From Ifrita kowaldi (Eukaryota > Chordata > Aves > Passeriformes > Cinclosomatidae), in contig VZRS01012606.1 of NCBI GenBank assembly GCA_013398055.1, positions 130,845 through 194,844 of the forward strand: a stretch of 64,000 nt of DNA. Reading direction: 5' to 3'. Positions 24,601-36,502 of the stretch are shown here, piece after piece (position 1 is the first letter of the stretch; the number at the start of each line of letters is the position of its first letter). The notes below the pieces were generated by a model, which did not search any database, was not told where the DNA came from, and was given only the letters and a program-made list of their open reading frames with translations. Both the position numbers and the translations under genes were made by a program.

Positions 24601-27479
24601 TGAAACAATCTATTAAAGAGTTATTAATTCTAATTTTTGCTCTTTCCTGGCTTGGTAGAGTCTCAACACTCTGACCAGAGCTTGCTTTTCATTGCAAATT
24701 TGTAATAATTAGAAAGATTCTTACATAGTAAAAACCAGAGCATGAAGAAAAGAGGAGAACCTAATCCTCATATTAGCTAAACTGTTATTCTGATCTACAG
24801 GATTATGCTTTTAGTTCTTGCAGTGTCTTTGGATACCTATTCATTTTCTGACTGTTCCATCTACAGTGGCAGCTGGTCTCTGTCAGACTAATTCAGCTTC
24901 TTTGTCTTCCTTCTGGACAGTGTGTGTGTGTCATGTATTCTGCACAGGGACATTTATCTCAGATTAGCATTGACGAATAGAGCCAGCACTCTTCCATAAA
25001 AGCAGGAATTGGTTTGCAGACTCTACCTATTGGTTATGCATCCCCTGTATGAATTAATAGTGGTTTAGTAAGATTAAAAACAGGAAGAAGCACCTCAACT
25101 CTAGTACCTTTCTAGAGGTTGGGTGTTGCACATAGAGGAACTCCAAAAGATGTAGCTTGTACAAGACTGAAAATATATTATTTGAATTGGTCTTTCCCAT
25201 GGAAAGGAGAGAGAAAGGAATTAAGCACATAAATGTGAGGGGGCAGGAACCAAATCTTCTTTGAGAAAATTCTGAAGTAAATTATGTTTATTACTCTTAA
25301 GATATCTTTAAAAAAATAAGATAGAAGTTAGTGCAGTAGTTTTGATAGTACTGACATGCAGTATAGTAGAAGAGGAAATACTGACACTGCAACAGTAAGA
25401 CATCAAAGAAATGAAGACAAGGAATCTATTTGAGACACTCTACCTCTGCATTCCTAAAATAAGAAACCAGTTTGAGGACGTTGCCTATCTCTGTCATGGA
25501 AGAGTCACCAAGCCTCCATTTAAGGGGGCTGGCCCTAAATAATTCTTCACTGGGAGACGTCCAAGGCAAGCCATGGTGCTGGAGGAAGCGCTGTGCGCAG
25601 TGCTGTAGGTGGCACCCTTCCCTTTGCGATGGTGCTGAACCAGTGCCAGAAGGCAGGAAGGAGTTGGGGGCACTCTGCGCGGGGGAGCCCTGGACTAGTT
25701 GCTCGACTGGTGTAAAGCCACACAGATCTGCCGGGGTGCCTGCTTTACCCCAGCTGGAAAATCTGTCCTCTCCCTTAAAAACACCAGGTGAAAGCAGGGC
25801 TTCACCTACTTGTCATCAGTAGAGATTTTCCAACTGATGCTCTGTGGGATCTGCTGTGTAGGCAGTGCCCGTGCCAAGGCCATGGCTGCTGCCCCTCCGA
25901 ACGCATCCCTCTGCCCCCTTGGGCAGCCTCGGCCGTCTGTGGTGCACAGCCACAGCCCTGGCTGTGTTTCTGTGATGCAGGCACTAGGCTTGTGCCGGGC
26001 TTTGGGAGGGAGTCGCAGCTCTACAGAAACTTAAAGATACTATTACCTTTGTTGTTTGTAACATTTTATTTGGCTAACGTGTTAAAAGATGGTCATTAAA
26101 TCACAGCACTGCTTCTCTTTAAAGTAATTCTGCCATGAATGCTGAAGGTTATTTCAAATGCGTGCTTGAACTACACCAGGACTGAGGGTCCTCAGCCCTG
26201 TTTGTGTTCTTGTAAGTACAGACCAAAAAAGACTGACTTTTTATTTATCTTGTGGTTTGGGAGTTGAGAGTCAGGACTCTGGGGCCCGAGCTACAGTGGG
26301 GTTACTGTGTCAGCTGAGCCAGGACAACCCTGTATGGCAAATGCAAGTAATGTGCTGTGAATGAAGCTTTCATTTCCTGGTGCCAATGCTGTGGCCTAAA
26401 GCATCCAACTAAAAATATGTCTCTAAAATGGGCAGTCATCTGACGTTTTATTTACTAGTGTGGTTTGGACATGGGTGGATGAAACATTTTAATAAATTAC
26501 TGTATCTTTTTGTCTGTCCCTGATTTATCATCTTTTACTAATTCAAGGGGTATATATTACATGCCTAATAAATTGGAGCTTTGACATGCTGACTGATTTG
26601 CATGAAGGTGCTTGGAGGAGAAGGAAGGATTGGGACAAGGAGTATCAAGCAGAAAGCAAAGCTTCTCATTTATTATGAATGTGTCCTGATCCTCCAGCAT
26701 GAAATTCTGTGCCAGAAGGTGTTGTATTTGTATCTGCTTCAGGATGAGAGTCCAGGTACTTGCTGTCCAACATTTGCTGTAGTTCAAAATAGGTGCTACT
26801 GGTCTGTGTCATGGCTGGGTTCCCTCTGTCCTCTCAGTTCCGTACAAGGGAAGTCATGTCCCTGTTTTACAGGTGCAAACTGTATATCATTTCACCCTGA
26901 TCACCATCCTAATTCTGGCTGTGGCCATAGACAAAGGAATAACATTTTGGCATTTTCTGCCAGAGATGGAGGGAATGCAATGATCCTTTAGGGACAGGGA
27001 TCAGAAAGGGTAAAATTCTGAAGCTCTGCCCTGCAGTTCTGCTTTAAAAATGAAGGAATAGTCTGTTATAGAGGGTGGAGAGGAGGAGCTGCTGCTCTGC
27101 TCTCTCAGATACAGGGTTCCCTCTCTCTTCAGTGACATGGTCATCTGAAGAGCCGTGCTGTTTGCTGAGGCTGCTGCTGCTGCACAGTGCAGCATAGTGC
27201 TTGGAAGAAGCTTTCCAGGAAGAGGAGGGGAAAAGAGAGCAGCTAATATCCTCTCTTCACCTTCAGTGCAAAACCAAAAGGATCTTAAGTGATGCTCTAG
27301 GAATAGAAGAGAAATTTTCATTTATCCCTCTTAGTGGTTGGTACATTCCCCTGCTTCTGATTAGTCCTTCAGCACTGCAAAAAGCCAGTTTGCTCACACT
27401 GCTGCATTTTTCTATCAGGCACAGACTTGCTTTTCACTCTTTCTCTCCCTTCCAAACCCACTTAAGGTTTCTTTTGAGG

Positions 27480-27502
27480 TTTGTTTTTTTGGGGGTTTTT
27501 TT

Positions 27503-27535
<33 letters not shown>

Positions 27536-27536
27536 C
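27480..27536. repeat. Poly-T tract
   Basis: Mixed T/G runs lead into about 30 uninterrupted T residues. No adjoining retroposon body was recognised, so it is annotated as low complexity only. Confidence 0.9.
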
Positions 27537-27705
27537 CAAAGCAGCCATGTGAGAGGAATAAAATAATTTTGAAGAGCATTATATGGTGAGGATTTTGACA
27601 ATGAGTGGAAGATTGTAATTACTCTTTTCCATTAGACTCAGTGGCTTTGGACAGATAAGCTGTATTGAAACGTGTGACCAGGGCATGGGATCATGGATTG
27701 TCTTT

Positions 27706-27727
27706 CACTGTTGTCATGGCGACAGTG
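27706..27727. promoter_or_regulatory. RFX-type X-box-like near-palindrome
   Basis: The core GTTGTCATGGCGAC at 27710-27723 fits the RFX X-box pattern of two half sites (RYYNYY then RRNRAC) with a 2-bp spacer. CACTG and CAGTG arms extend it to a 22-bp near-palindrome with one symmetric mismatch pair. RFX factors bind such sites in ciliary, immune and neural genes. That it is functional is inference. Confidence 0.4.
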
Positions 27728-30700
27728 ATGCAGGTGGCCTATAACTGCCTGGCTGTCAGATCTTATACATCAAACTGGTGCTAAGTGAAAATATGTTAGA
27801 GGCATGGGGGAAAAATTGCCAGCAGTGTTTATAGGATCAGGTGGAAGAGAGCTAGGCAGCTTTAAAAGTAGGTTTTTGTGAAAGCTGTGGATGGCTCTTT
27901 ACAGATGCTTCTTTAGATTGTTTATGCCTTCATATGAGCAAAATCAGTTTTAAAGGGGGAATATATACACAAATATACATCATTCTTATGTCTTTGCTGC
28001 TTTCTCAAAGTCAAAATGATGGTGGTGTTAGGCTGAGATGGAAAAGAAATGGGAAGAATGGCAAATACTTCTAGCTGACAGCTGAAGCAGGCTCTAGAAC
28101 CCAATAATAACTGAGGAAAAGATGATGATTCACTACTGTACCTCAGAGTTGCTAATAGAAAGTTGTCCAGATTTAGAGATGTTAAAAAAAATTGTGAAAT
28201 AGCACCTCAAAGTCAAGATGTCTTATAGAAATGTTTGTTAGATTTGCTATAAAGTAATTTCTTTTCCAGAGCTGTTCTTTCTCATGGTTTTGTGGCCTAT
28301 ACTCTGCGACGTTTCAGATAGATTCTGACTCTCATCCCCTCCCCTTTCCAGCTGACAGTACCTTTCAAACTGCTGAGATTTACAGTAGTTCCTGACACTA
28401 AAATTAATCTGTGTCATTTTGGCAAGTCTCTCTCACCTTGTACTGGCTATTGAACTACCTTCCCTCTCTAATGGAGACAAACTCTTGGCAAAGAGAATAG
28501 TGAAAGTGATGATGAAAAAGTTAACTTCTATTCTTGTCAAATGTGAAGTGTTTGTTTCCTGCAGTACTTTGTCTATGTGAATTTAGTTGGGTTTTGTAAT
28601 TTACTTTGATCTGAAGTGGAAATGCTACTTTGTCTACTTCTGGGAGAGCCTATGGGAGACTTGCTTACCTCTTGCAAGTTTTAATTGCACCCTTGTAATT
28701 GTTAATTGCATGCAATTGTGAATTGAAGAACATCGGCCAAACAATGTAAATGTTTTATCAATTGAAGGTTATGATCAATCTGATGTGGCTACAATTTTAA
28801 ATAGAAAAAAAAATTTATATATTTTTTAACTTCCTGTCTTAGTTCTTTCTAACCTGGTATTCAGTTTCTCTGCGTTCCAGAACCCAGCGTTACATGTATT
28901 GTATTGGTTTGATGTATTTCTGGGTTTGTAGACGATACAGATGTTTTTATTGCTAGTCGGAAGAACTTTTATTTTCATCGAAGTTCCCTACAGAGCATTT
29001 AACTAGAGTCGAATACTTACTTATGGATCTGTCAAGGATACTATTGATGTAGGGAGTTATTTAATATTTATAATGCATAGGCAAAATTAAAACCTTTATA
29101 CAATGTGTCTGGTATATATATATTGTATAAAGGGAAGTTTTGATCTGGGTGAGAGTGGAGAAGCTTCTGGATTTGTTCTGTTTTTCATCTCTGTGGTTTT
29201 TTTGACATTTTTTGACCAAGTTTTGACCAAGGCTACGTCTTTATCCTTGTTCTAAACATTTCAGTGTTTTAGACAAAAAGTGAAGGGGGTGGTGGGAAAG
29301 GTCCTGCAGTTTAACAGTTGGTCCTAGCCAAGCAATCTGTTCTTCTCTTAAATGGCCAGTATGTTTGCAAGAATTTTGGGGGGGGCTGCCTGCTTTTTCA
29401 GTTTATTGATGGAAGGCATTAGGTACTATGCACAAATGCAAGAACCGAGTGAGAAAGATTGGTATAGTAATGAGGGAGTAGTGTTAGATGGTTAGAACAC
29501 ATGAAAAGAAATTGAGCACTGAGGTTTCCATTTCAAGATTTGCTGTTGGTGAACAGTGCAGCACAGAGAAGGAAATCAGCCTTTCTTATGCCTTAAACTG
29601 GAGAGGAAACAAAAACTGAAAAGATGAATTATTAGTGTTACTAAAACTTTGAGACTCTTGCCTCATAAGTGTTGTGAAAGTGCATCTTTACCACTGACTG
29701 CTTAAGTATGTTAAATATGAAAGCGTGTAGTGATGTTCTATACCAAATACTGGATGTTAGGTAATGGTACTCAGGTAACTCAATAGGCATCCCAGTAATC
29801 CATGAGAATTGCCTTCAGGGGGTGTTTACTCACAGAAAATAATCTTAGCTGAGATTTTGGCTTCATTTGTGGTTGTCTTTAAAAGTGCTGTGGTGTCTTT
29901 AGCTCTCATTCAGACCCCAAATGCATTAGACTAGCTTACATAAAGATTTACATGTTTAATATAGCTTTGAGATCATCGAGAGCAAGAAAAGGCCCAGATG
30001 TGTGTATATATAAGGGTTTTCTAACTTAAGATGAAAAGACCATGTTTAAGATGATGCCTTAATTCATGTGCTTGAGGTGCTTCATTGTTTTTTTAATCAT
30101 AGGTTGTTGGTACCAAATTAGCATTTTGTAATAGTTTTAGCATTAGTATTCAGGGCATGTCTGGGTAGGGGGTTTATTTTTTTTCAGTGCATTTTTTGTT
30201 GTTGTTGTTCCTTTTCTCTTGAAGTTGGAACATAGAGATGGTTTGATGTGTATGTTTACAGTAGCCATACACAGTTTTAAAGAGCAAAAATAGGTGCAGA
30301 AATGTAGCTGCTCTAACCATTTCCTGACTAACAAGTTGGTCTGACTGGTGAACTAGACTCTTGTTTCTGGTGTTGTGATTGGCATAACGCAGTTTGGATA
30401 TTAATTTGGAAGTAACCACAGAGGCTGAAGGCTGGGAAGTGTTATTACCTCATTATCCATTGCTCAGGGTTAGCTGCAAGGTTTTGACCATCTGTACACA
30501 CACAGAGGAGGAGAGAAATGGACAATACAGATTACATATTTCAAGCCAGTATGGATCCTGATTAAGTTTGCAGTTCATCACAGCAGGACAGAGCTCTCTG
30601 GTTCTGTCTCATCTTTACAGCTCAGAATAGTGGCTGCAGCTATTGCTTTCTGTAAACCCATGCCTTTTAATAGGTATTTTTTCTAGGCTGCTGACATCAT

Positions 30701-31130
30701 GCTTTCTGTTTTGACAGTAAGTGATGTTTTCTCATCCCAGTTTTGCTGAAAAAATTGGGACTTCTGACTTTTGAACAGTTTAATCATACTCTGGGTGAAA
30801 AATAACTAAATAAGAATACTATTATTCCATCCTCAAGGTTTTTTAAATACAATGCTATACCTAAATAATTAATAAGAAACGACTTTACTCCTGGCACAAA
30901 CAGGCTGTAGTGGCATTGTGGTCATTGCAGCTACCACAGTGCATGTTGTTCTACATTATTAGCAAAAATAATATGGCAGAAGCCATATGGTGGCTATCAT
31001 GAGTTTTGTGTTATGCTGTTTGCTGTGCTAACCCACAGGAAATATGTTTTTTGTAATATCTTGTTCACAGTCAACCATTTGAATTAGAGCAGATTATTTG
31101 TTGGGTGAATTGAAAGATGCTGCATCCCCG
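27728..31130. other. Noncoding stretch, no gene seen
   Basis: A weak MIR-like passage lies at about 28376-28500, and an AATTG-rich cluster with a 14-bp palindrome lies at 28680-28740. No exon is recognised. Confidence 0.5.
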
Positions 31131-31139
31131 AGATGTTTC

Positions 31140-31270
31140 CCATTTCAGCGGCTGTGCCGCGCGTTCCGGCAGCTCCTCCCGCTCCTGCAGAAAAGGGAGC
31201 AGCAAAACGCAAGTAGTGGTAGGTGCCTCCGAGAATCCAGCGCTGCAGAGCGGGGCGGGGGAGTTTCCTG
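31140..31270 (+). promoter_or_regulatory. Small CpG cluster with GC box and kappa-B site; candidate alternative promoter or exon
   Basis: About 130 bases carry around ten CpG dinucleotides in otherwise CpG-poor DNA. A splice-acceptor-like CCCATTTCAG ends at 31148, and a donor-like GTAGGT starts at 31219. The 70 bases between stay open in one frame (RLCRAFRQLLPLLQ and on, amphipathic and basic). A GC box GGGGCGGGG at 31252-31260 and GGGAGTTTCC, an NF-kappa-B consensus, at 31259-31268 follow. This may be an alternative first exon or promoter, a small internal exon, or chance retention of CpG. No homology is recognised. Confidence 0.3.
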
Positions 31271-31439
31271 TTGTAACAACAAAGCCAACAATCATCAGGA
31301 TGCTTGTCTGCCATAGAGGAGTGTCTCTGTTTGGGTGTGAGCTGTGTTTCCTGCCTCCCTGTGAATCAAGAATCATTTATTTTGGGTCTCTGAGGGTTTC
31401 TTTTCCCCTCTCTGTTAAAGGCTCCCTCCCCTTTCCTCC

Positions 31440-31440
31440 N
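31440..31440. other. Single-N assembly join
   Basis: One N between CTTTCCTCC and AAATCCCATG. Unlike the other single-N joins here, no duplicated sequence was noticed on its two sides. Confidence 0.9.
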
Positions 31441-32918
31441 AAATCCCATGTCTAAGAACAATGGCATCTGCAAGAGTCACTTGCACAGCTTCAGTGCTGC
31501 TGACAAGGATGTCTCTTGCTGCACTAACAATTAAATGCAGCAATGTACTTCTTTTAATTGGGTGAGTAGAAGGAAGTTTGGGCTCTGAAGCTGTGCAAAG
31601 GGAGAGACTGAAGTGGCACATCAGTCCCCTCTGCATATCTGTAGTTTGTGAACTGCTTGGGATGGAGATACAGCCTTTTGTCCCCCTGGAAATGTCCCTC
31701 GCGTGTTAGGTAGCACTGGAAATAAGTGCAGATCAGAGTATGTTTGGAGGTGAAGCTATACAAAGGCCACTCTGGGCACTCCTGAATTGGAGATGGGGGA
31801 GAAGAGCAGAGATTTAATTCCCCCAGGGTGCATTTTTAGCTCTCAGATTTCCTATGTTACAGTATTGGAGCACACACGATTTCCTGCATTGAACTCAGTG
31901 CGGAGCAGAGCGTGCCTGCCACATCCATTTGCAACTGCTTAGCATGAGCCTTAATACTGAGACACGTGCCACTTAAACCAAGTGGCTGTGTCTACTGCCA
32001 AGAGCCTTAAATCCACTCGTGGTTAGTGCACTTTCCTGCGCACTTAGCCCGGCCTAGTTCAGCTTGTTTACAAAGAGATAAGGCAGTGCAGGCATTGCTA
32101 GGGCTGTAAGGGCATAGGAAATAGCCCTCTGGATCTGTCTCTGTTCACCAAATCCATGCTCTCTTGCACAAAACGGTAAGAAAAGACAGGGTTTATCAAT
32201 GGTGAGCCCTCCACACATGGCAGATGGGCAGAGCTTCTCCCTTTAAAAATTGCTCCTGGTTCAGGTGTGTCCTTTTCCTAGAGTTTGCTTTTTATTTAAT
32301 GTTGTTTTTTTTTTTAATATTGCTGCTCTTTAGGAGCCTAGGAAAGTTTCCCTCTCCTGCGTCAGCCTTTGTCTCCTTTGTTCTGCCAGTGATGCCAACA
32401 CTGACACGCTGTCAGTTCGAGTGCAGCTGTGGCACAAAGCAAAGGGGACCAGAGCTTGTGCTTTTACATGAGCATCATTCGGCTGATTGACATGTGCCCT
32501 GGACCAGGCAGAGGAAAGCCAAAACTTTTCACATGTTACCAAGAAGCTGTAGCTGTGGTGATTTATCCTCGCTTTAAGATGGGTAAAAATTGCAATGAAG
32601 GTGGAGTAGTTACATAGTCCATTCTCAGGACTGACAGACATTCTGTGTCTCAGAGTTTCAACTCTCTTTGAGAGCACATCCCAGAGCCTGGGCTGTATCA
32701 GGCCATGACTGTCATGCCAGCTTGATGGGTACTCCACATGCCTTTAAATTACCATGTGCCAGTGAGAGCAACTCTTCCTTTCTGTCTGCCTGGAAATGCC
32801 CTTGCACAGTAGAGGCAATAATAAATATGCTGAAGAAGAAAACATGCCTGCCCTCAGGAGCCAGGGTAAACAACTTCAGCAACAGAGGGTTTTTTGATTC
32901 CTTCTAGCAGTAATGAAA
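31441..32918. other. Noncoding stretch, no gene seen
   Basis: Moderate GC content with no recognisable exon or repeat. The antisense frame at 32330-32737 (135 codons) shows no domain. Confidence 0.5.
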
Positions 32919-33182
32919 GAATCACAGCATCAATTAGATTGCAAAAGACCTCTGAGATCATAGAGTCCAACCTATGACCTAACACCACCTTGTCAACTAG
33001 ACCATGGTGCTAAGTGCCACATCCAGTCCTTCCTTAAACACCTCCATGGACAGTGATTCCACCACCTCCCTGGGCAGTCCATTCCAATGTTCACCCTTTC
33101 TGTGAATAAATTCTTCTTAACATCCAACCTAAACCTCCCCTGGTACTGGTTAAGACTCCATCCTCTCATCCTGTCCCTAAAG
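32919..33182 (-). mobile_element. CR1 LINE 3'-end fragment
   Basis: Read forward it has the reverse-complement CR1 layout: AATCACAGCATC at the terminus, GATCATAGAGTCCAACCTATGACC across two words, CCTTCCTTAAACACCTCCATGG, ACCACCTCCCTGGGCAG, TTCCAATG and CTCTCATCCTGTCCC. The 3' end is at 32919. The antisense frame 32993-33211 lies in this element and is not a host gene. Confidence 0.9.
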
Positions 33183-34656
33183 GAAAGAAAGGTAAAAACG
33201 CCACTGCCCAAGTAGCAGAGGAGGTGATGATGATAGTGGTGATTTACGAAGCTTTTGTGGAACTATTATTGATGGAGGTCAGCACATGTAAAGGGACTGG
33301 TATGTACCCCTGTGGGTTAGTGTTGTAAGTGGTCAGATCTATTAAACCTTCCTGCAGTTTCCCTGTTGCTGATGCTCTTTAACTTTCTTGTATTCCAGAG
33401 TATCAAGAGCTTAGCCAAAGTCCACGGCTCTCTTGTGTCAGGTGCTATACTAAAAGACAATTGTGTTCCAGGTATAAGAACACATCCCAGATAGACAGCA
33501 GGCAGAAAACGAAGTGGCTCTGGCTGGATATTAACCAACGTGATAGCAATGGTCCCTCAGTACATTCTCCATCCCAACATTGGAGGAATTTGGGCAATTT
33601 TGAGGGTTTATGGGGAGCATGAAGAGATTTGTTTGACAGTTTAACAAGTAGAGAGGGGTCATTGTCTGCCACGGGCTGATCAGAGGTGGAAGTCTAAATG
33701 TGATTTGGAAGAGACAAAGAGAGGCTACGACGAACCTTGAACGGGAAGAGAAGTAGCTTCCTAGAGAAGTGAATGTAATCTGTGAGGCAGTAAAAGAATC
33801 AGTCCAGAACCTAACACAATCCCTTTGCAGTGCATTTGGGATGGGTGTAGTGATGCCTGTTTGTTGAGGCAAGAGAAAAGAATGCTGGACTTGGTTGCCT
33901 CTCCCCACTTCTAAAGTGGAGGATACTTTTTCCATCCAAATAGCTTCTTTTAAGACCTGAAGTACACTTCTGGGAACTTCTGGAAGCAAAACTTCAGGCA
34001 TGCAGGTTTGAAAATTACTGAATGCAATATAGTAGTATATCAGTGTTGGAATTGTTCTTCTGTAATAAAAGCAAGTTGGTGTAGTGTATATGGTTGATTT
34101 GTAAGTTCTTATGGACCTCTGTTTGCTAGGAAAAAATAATTTTCCTGAGTACCTTCTGGAAAGAGAAATAGATGATGAGAAGCAGGTGCATTCTCTGATG
34201 AACTGTACATTATGGAGAAACAAGCTTTAAAAGTTGTATTTGATACTATTACTACTTCACAGATTTGGTAGCCAAGTATTGTATGAGCTGGCAAAAAAAT
34301 TGCCTTTTTCATCCTTGCCCATGGTTTGACTTTACATCCTTAATTTTCTTTTATTAGAGTTTACAGTGTACAGTGAAGTACTTCTTTGCTTATGGGGTTT
34401 GGAGTTATTAAGGCATCTCTCATTCATTTATTATTATTCATCAACTATTGAGATAGAAGAAATATTTCATGTAGTAAGTACTGCTTGAACTGAACATGTT
34501 GGCAGTGGGGGACCAGACCCTGCCTGGGCTTGGTGGGGATACCTTTCTATGCAAAGTAGTTACCATGTGCAGTCCATTCCTCTAGTCCTTACTGGAAATG
34601 GGTTGGAGGGCTTTGGGGTCTTGGGTGGTCTTGACGACACCCCCCCATCAATACAC
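33183..34656. other. Noncoding stretch, no gene seen
   Basis: An antisense open frame of 230 codons (33531-34223) is the longest in the window outside GC-rich and N-containing regions. It has no recognisable domain, repeated Ser/Thr/Tyr-rich composition and no splice support. It may be chance or a decayed unknown repeat. Confidence 0.4.
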
Positions 34657-35574
34657 TGTCATGATCCAGTTATTAAAGTTCTTAGAAATGCCTCTGCCCA
34701 AATTAAGGTGCATATGAGACCACAGACCAGTGAGAATAGTGTGGATTTTATTTAATAGTAAATATGAGAGAAAGAGGGAGAGAAAAAGAAAAAGGAGAGT
34801 AAAAGGAAGAGAAAGAAATAGGAGAAAGAAGTGGGGGGGACAGAAAGAGAGTGACAGAGATAGAATAAGGAAAGTATCACCATCCGTAGATCCCAACGAT
34901 GTTCTGTTGATTCTCTCCAGCTGGTGAGGTCTTGATGGTGAAGGCCCCCCAAAAAGCACAGAATCTGATGGGTTAATATACGCTCAGGCTGGGTAGGAAA
35001 ACTCAGCAACCACCCGGGGCAGGGGGAAGTTTGCCATTGTCTCTTACAACAGACTATGGATCTGTTGCATCACATGCAGTCCTGTGGTGCAAGGCCCATG
35101 GGGAGTCTTTGATGGATTATGACACCACCTTAGCTGCCTCTCATATGAGTGTCCTGTGGATGTGGCCTGTGGGGTTGGGGGTTTCACAGCTGGGCCGGTT
35201 TGTGTAAGGGAGGCTGGGTGTTCACTGCCTCTGACCAGAAGTTACTCCTGAAACCTCCTCCCCACCTCATTTTGTGGGGAGTAAACCTGGCTTCTGTGGG
35301 CTGTGGTCTCCCACCCCAAACTTAGCCAGGGAAGAATCTCTGCCGTGGTTGGCTCTCTTGTGGATGCATTCTTCTCCTTTGGCCTTGTTTGTTTCTCCCT
35401 CGACCTGAGATGATTGAACAATAATGTGCTCTTTATCTTATCTGGGGGGCTTAACTCACAGTCCAAAGTTCTTCAGGGAGGCTTCTGTGGTTGTAGCTTC
35501 TTTATACAGTTTTTGCTATAATGGGCAAAACTTCATAACAATGTTTAAGGCATGAACCATTTCAGTCCCTGACA
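34657..35574 (-). mobile_element. ERV LTR with 5-bp target duplication, minus orientation
   Basis: The element starts TGTCATGATCC and ends CAGTCCCTGACA, so it has TG...CA ends with a TGTCA/TGACA inverted terminal repeat. It is flanked by TACAC at 34652-34656 and TACAA at 35575-35579, a 5-bp target duplication with one mismatch. A minus-strand polyadenylation signal (TTTTATTT forward) lies near 34746, next to a homopurine tract at 34764-34860. The length of 918 bp and the design suit an avian ERVL-like or related LTR. No internal region is attached, so it is a solo LTR. The name of the family is not claimed. Confidence 0.65.
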
Positions 35575-35949
35575 TACAATCAATGTCCATTTCTCAACCT
35601 CATTCCTGCACTTGTGCAGTACAGTGTTGTGCTTGTGTCCAGGAGCTAGAACAAGGATATTTATCCTGGAAAAGTACTGCCCTACCTCTGCATGGCCCCT
35701 TCTCCAGCCACATCTTGTTCTTTTTCATGGTGTGTCATGACCAACAATCCTTGGTCAGCTCTGCAGCCATCCGGCTGTTGGTATTTGAGACATACACATT
35801 AGCCCCTTATCTTCTGGGATTATACACCACCCCGTGGTACAAACATCGATACGGACTTGGTGAAAAGTCCCATTCTTTAAAAGGGAAAAGATGAGAAAGG
35901 TTATAGAATGCATCTGCCCCTTTCTCCCTCTATCTCTACTCTTTGGGAG
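35575..35949. other. Unassigned spacer between two LTRs
   Basis: About 375 bases lie between the solo LTR and the provirus-side LTR. Nothing is clearly recognised. It could be host DNA or a remnant of an older element into which the LTR at 34657-35574 inserted. Confidence 0.4.
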
Positions 35950-36502
35950 TGTGCTAGTTTGAAAATAAACCAGTGGGAGATCACAAGTCAGAATTATAAC
36001 TTAATAGGAAAATTAAAATAAATGCAATAGCACAAGAACACTGACAGAGTCAGGATACAACCTGACACCCTGTTAGTCTGGGTGGTGGTAGCAGTCCAGA
36101 TGAAGTGGTCCTGTTGAAGCAGCGATCCTGTAGAAAAGGGTCTGGTCTTCACCTGAAGGCCCAGCGGTATAGTTCTTGTCCTCTGGGAGTCCCATAGGTA
36201 AGGGCTGCTCCTGCTGTTCCAAACCCCAGATTATATCCAGGTGGGAATGCTTGGCTCCTCCCCCTGGGCAGAGCATCTCACAATGGGCTGATGTAATTCT
36301 GAGTGATGCAGTTGGGTGCTTGATTGCCCATTAAACAGAGCTAGCCCCGGAGGGAGCTGTCAGGGATGAGTCATGGTAGGAGATAACGAACACTGCCCTG
36401 CCTGCTTTAATGGCTTGGGAAGATGGTAATAGAATACATGCTTTTGGTTAAATCTTACATTGTAACCTAGGACAGGGGGTAATCTCTCTATAATCCTTCA
36501 CA
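35950..36502 (-). mobile_element. ERV LTR, 3' LTR position of a minus-strand defective provirus
   Basis: Forward it starts TGTGCTAGTTTGAAAATAAA and ends about CTTCACA. On the minus strand it has GGAGGAGCCAAGCATTCCC followed by a TATA-like GATATAATC near 36225-36240, as expected of a U3 promoter. Directly beyond its U3 end lies the env C-terminus on the same strand. No clear polypurine tract precedes it, and it does not match the LTR at 38936, so the unit is a mosaic or old recombinant. The inner boundary is uncertain by some 20 bases. Confidence 0.6.

Larger units (their letters stand above)
18309..27690. other. Long AT-rich noncoding stretch, no gene seen
   Basis: No recognisable exon or recent repeat was found. 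Features are a (TG)n(TA)n run at 20676-20706, a 12-bp-stem palindrome at 21597-21624 and a somewhat GC-richer patch at 25470-26040. Overlapping frames in that patch (25472-25822 and 25788-26099 +) show no domain or convincing splice sites. A pure T run near 27507-27536 follows a T/G tract. Confidence 0.5.

Noticed and set aside
25472..26099. Overlapping 116- and 103-codon frames in a GC-richer patch
   Set aside because: No homology is recognised, codon use is not convincing, and no paired splice signals were found.
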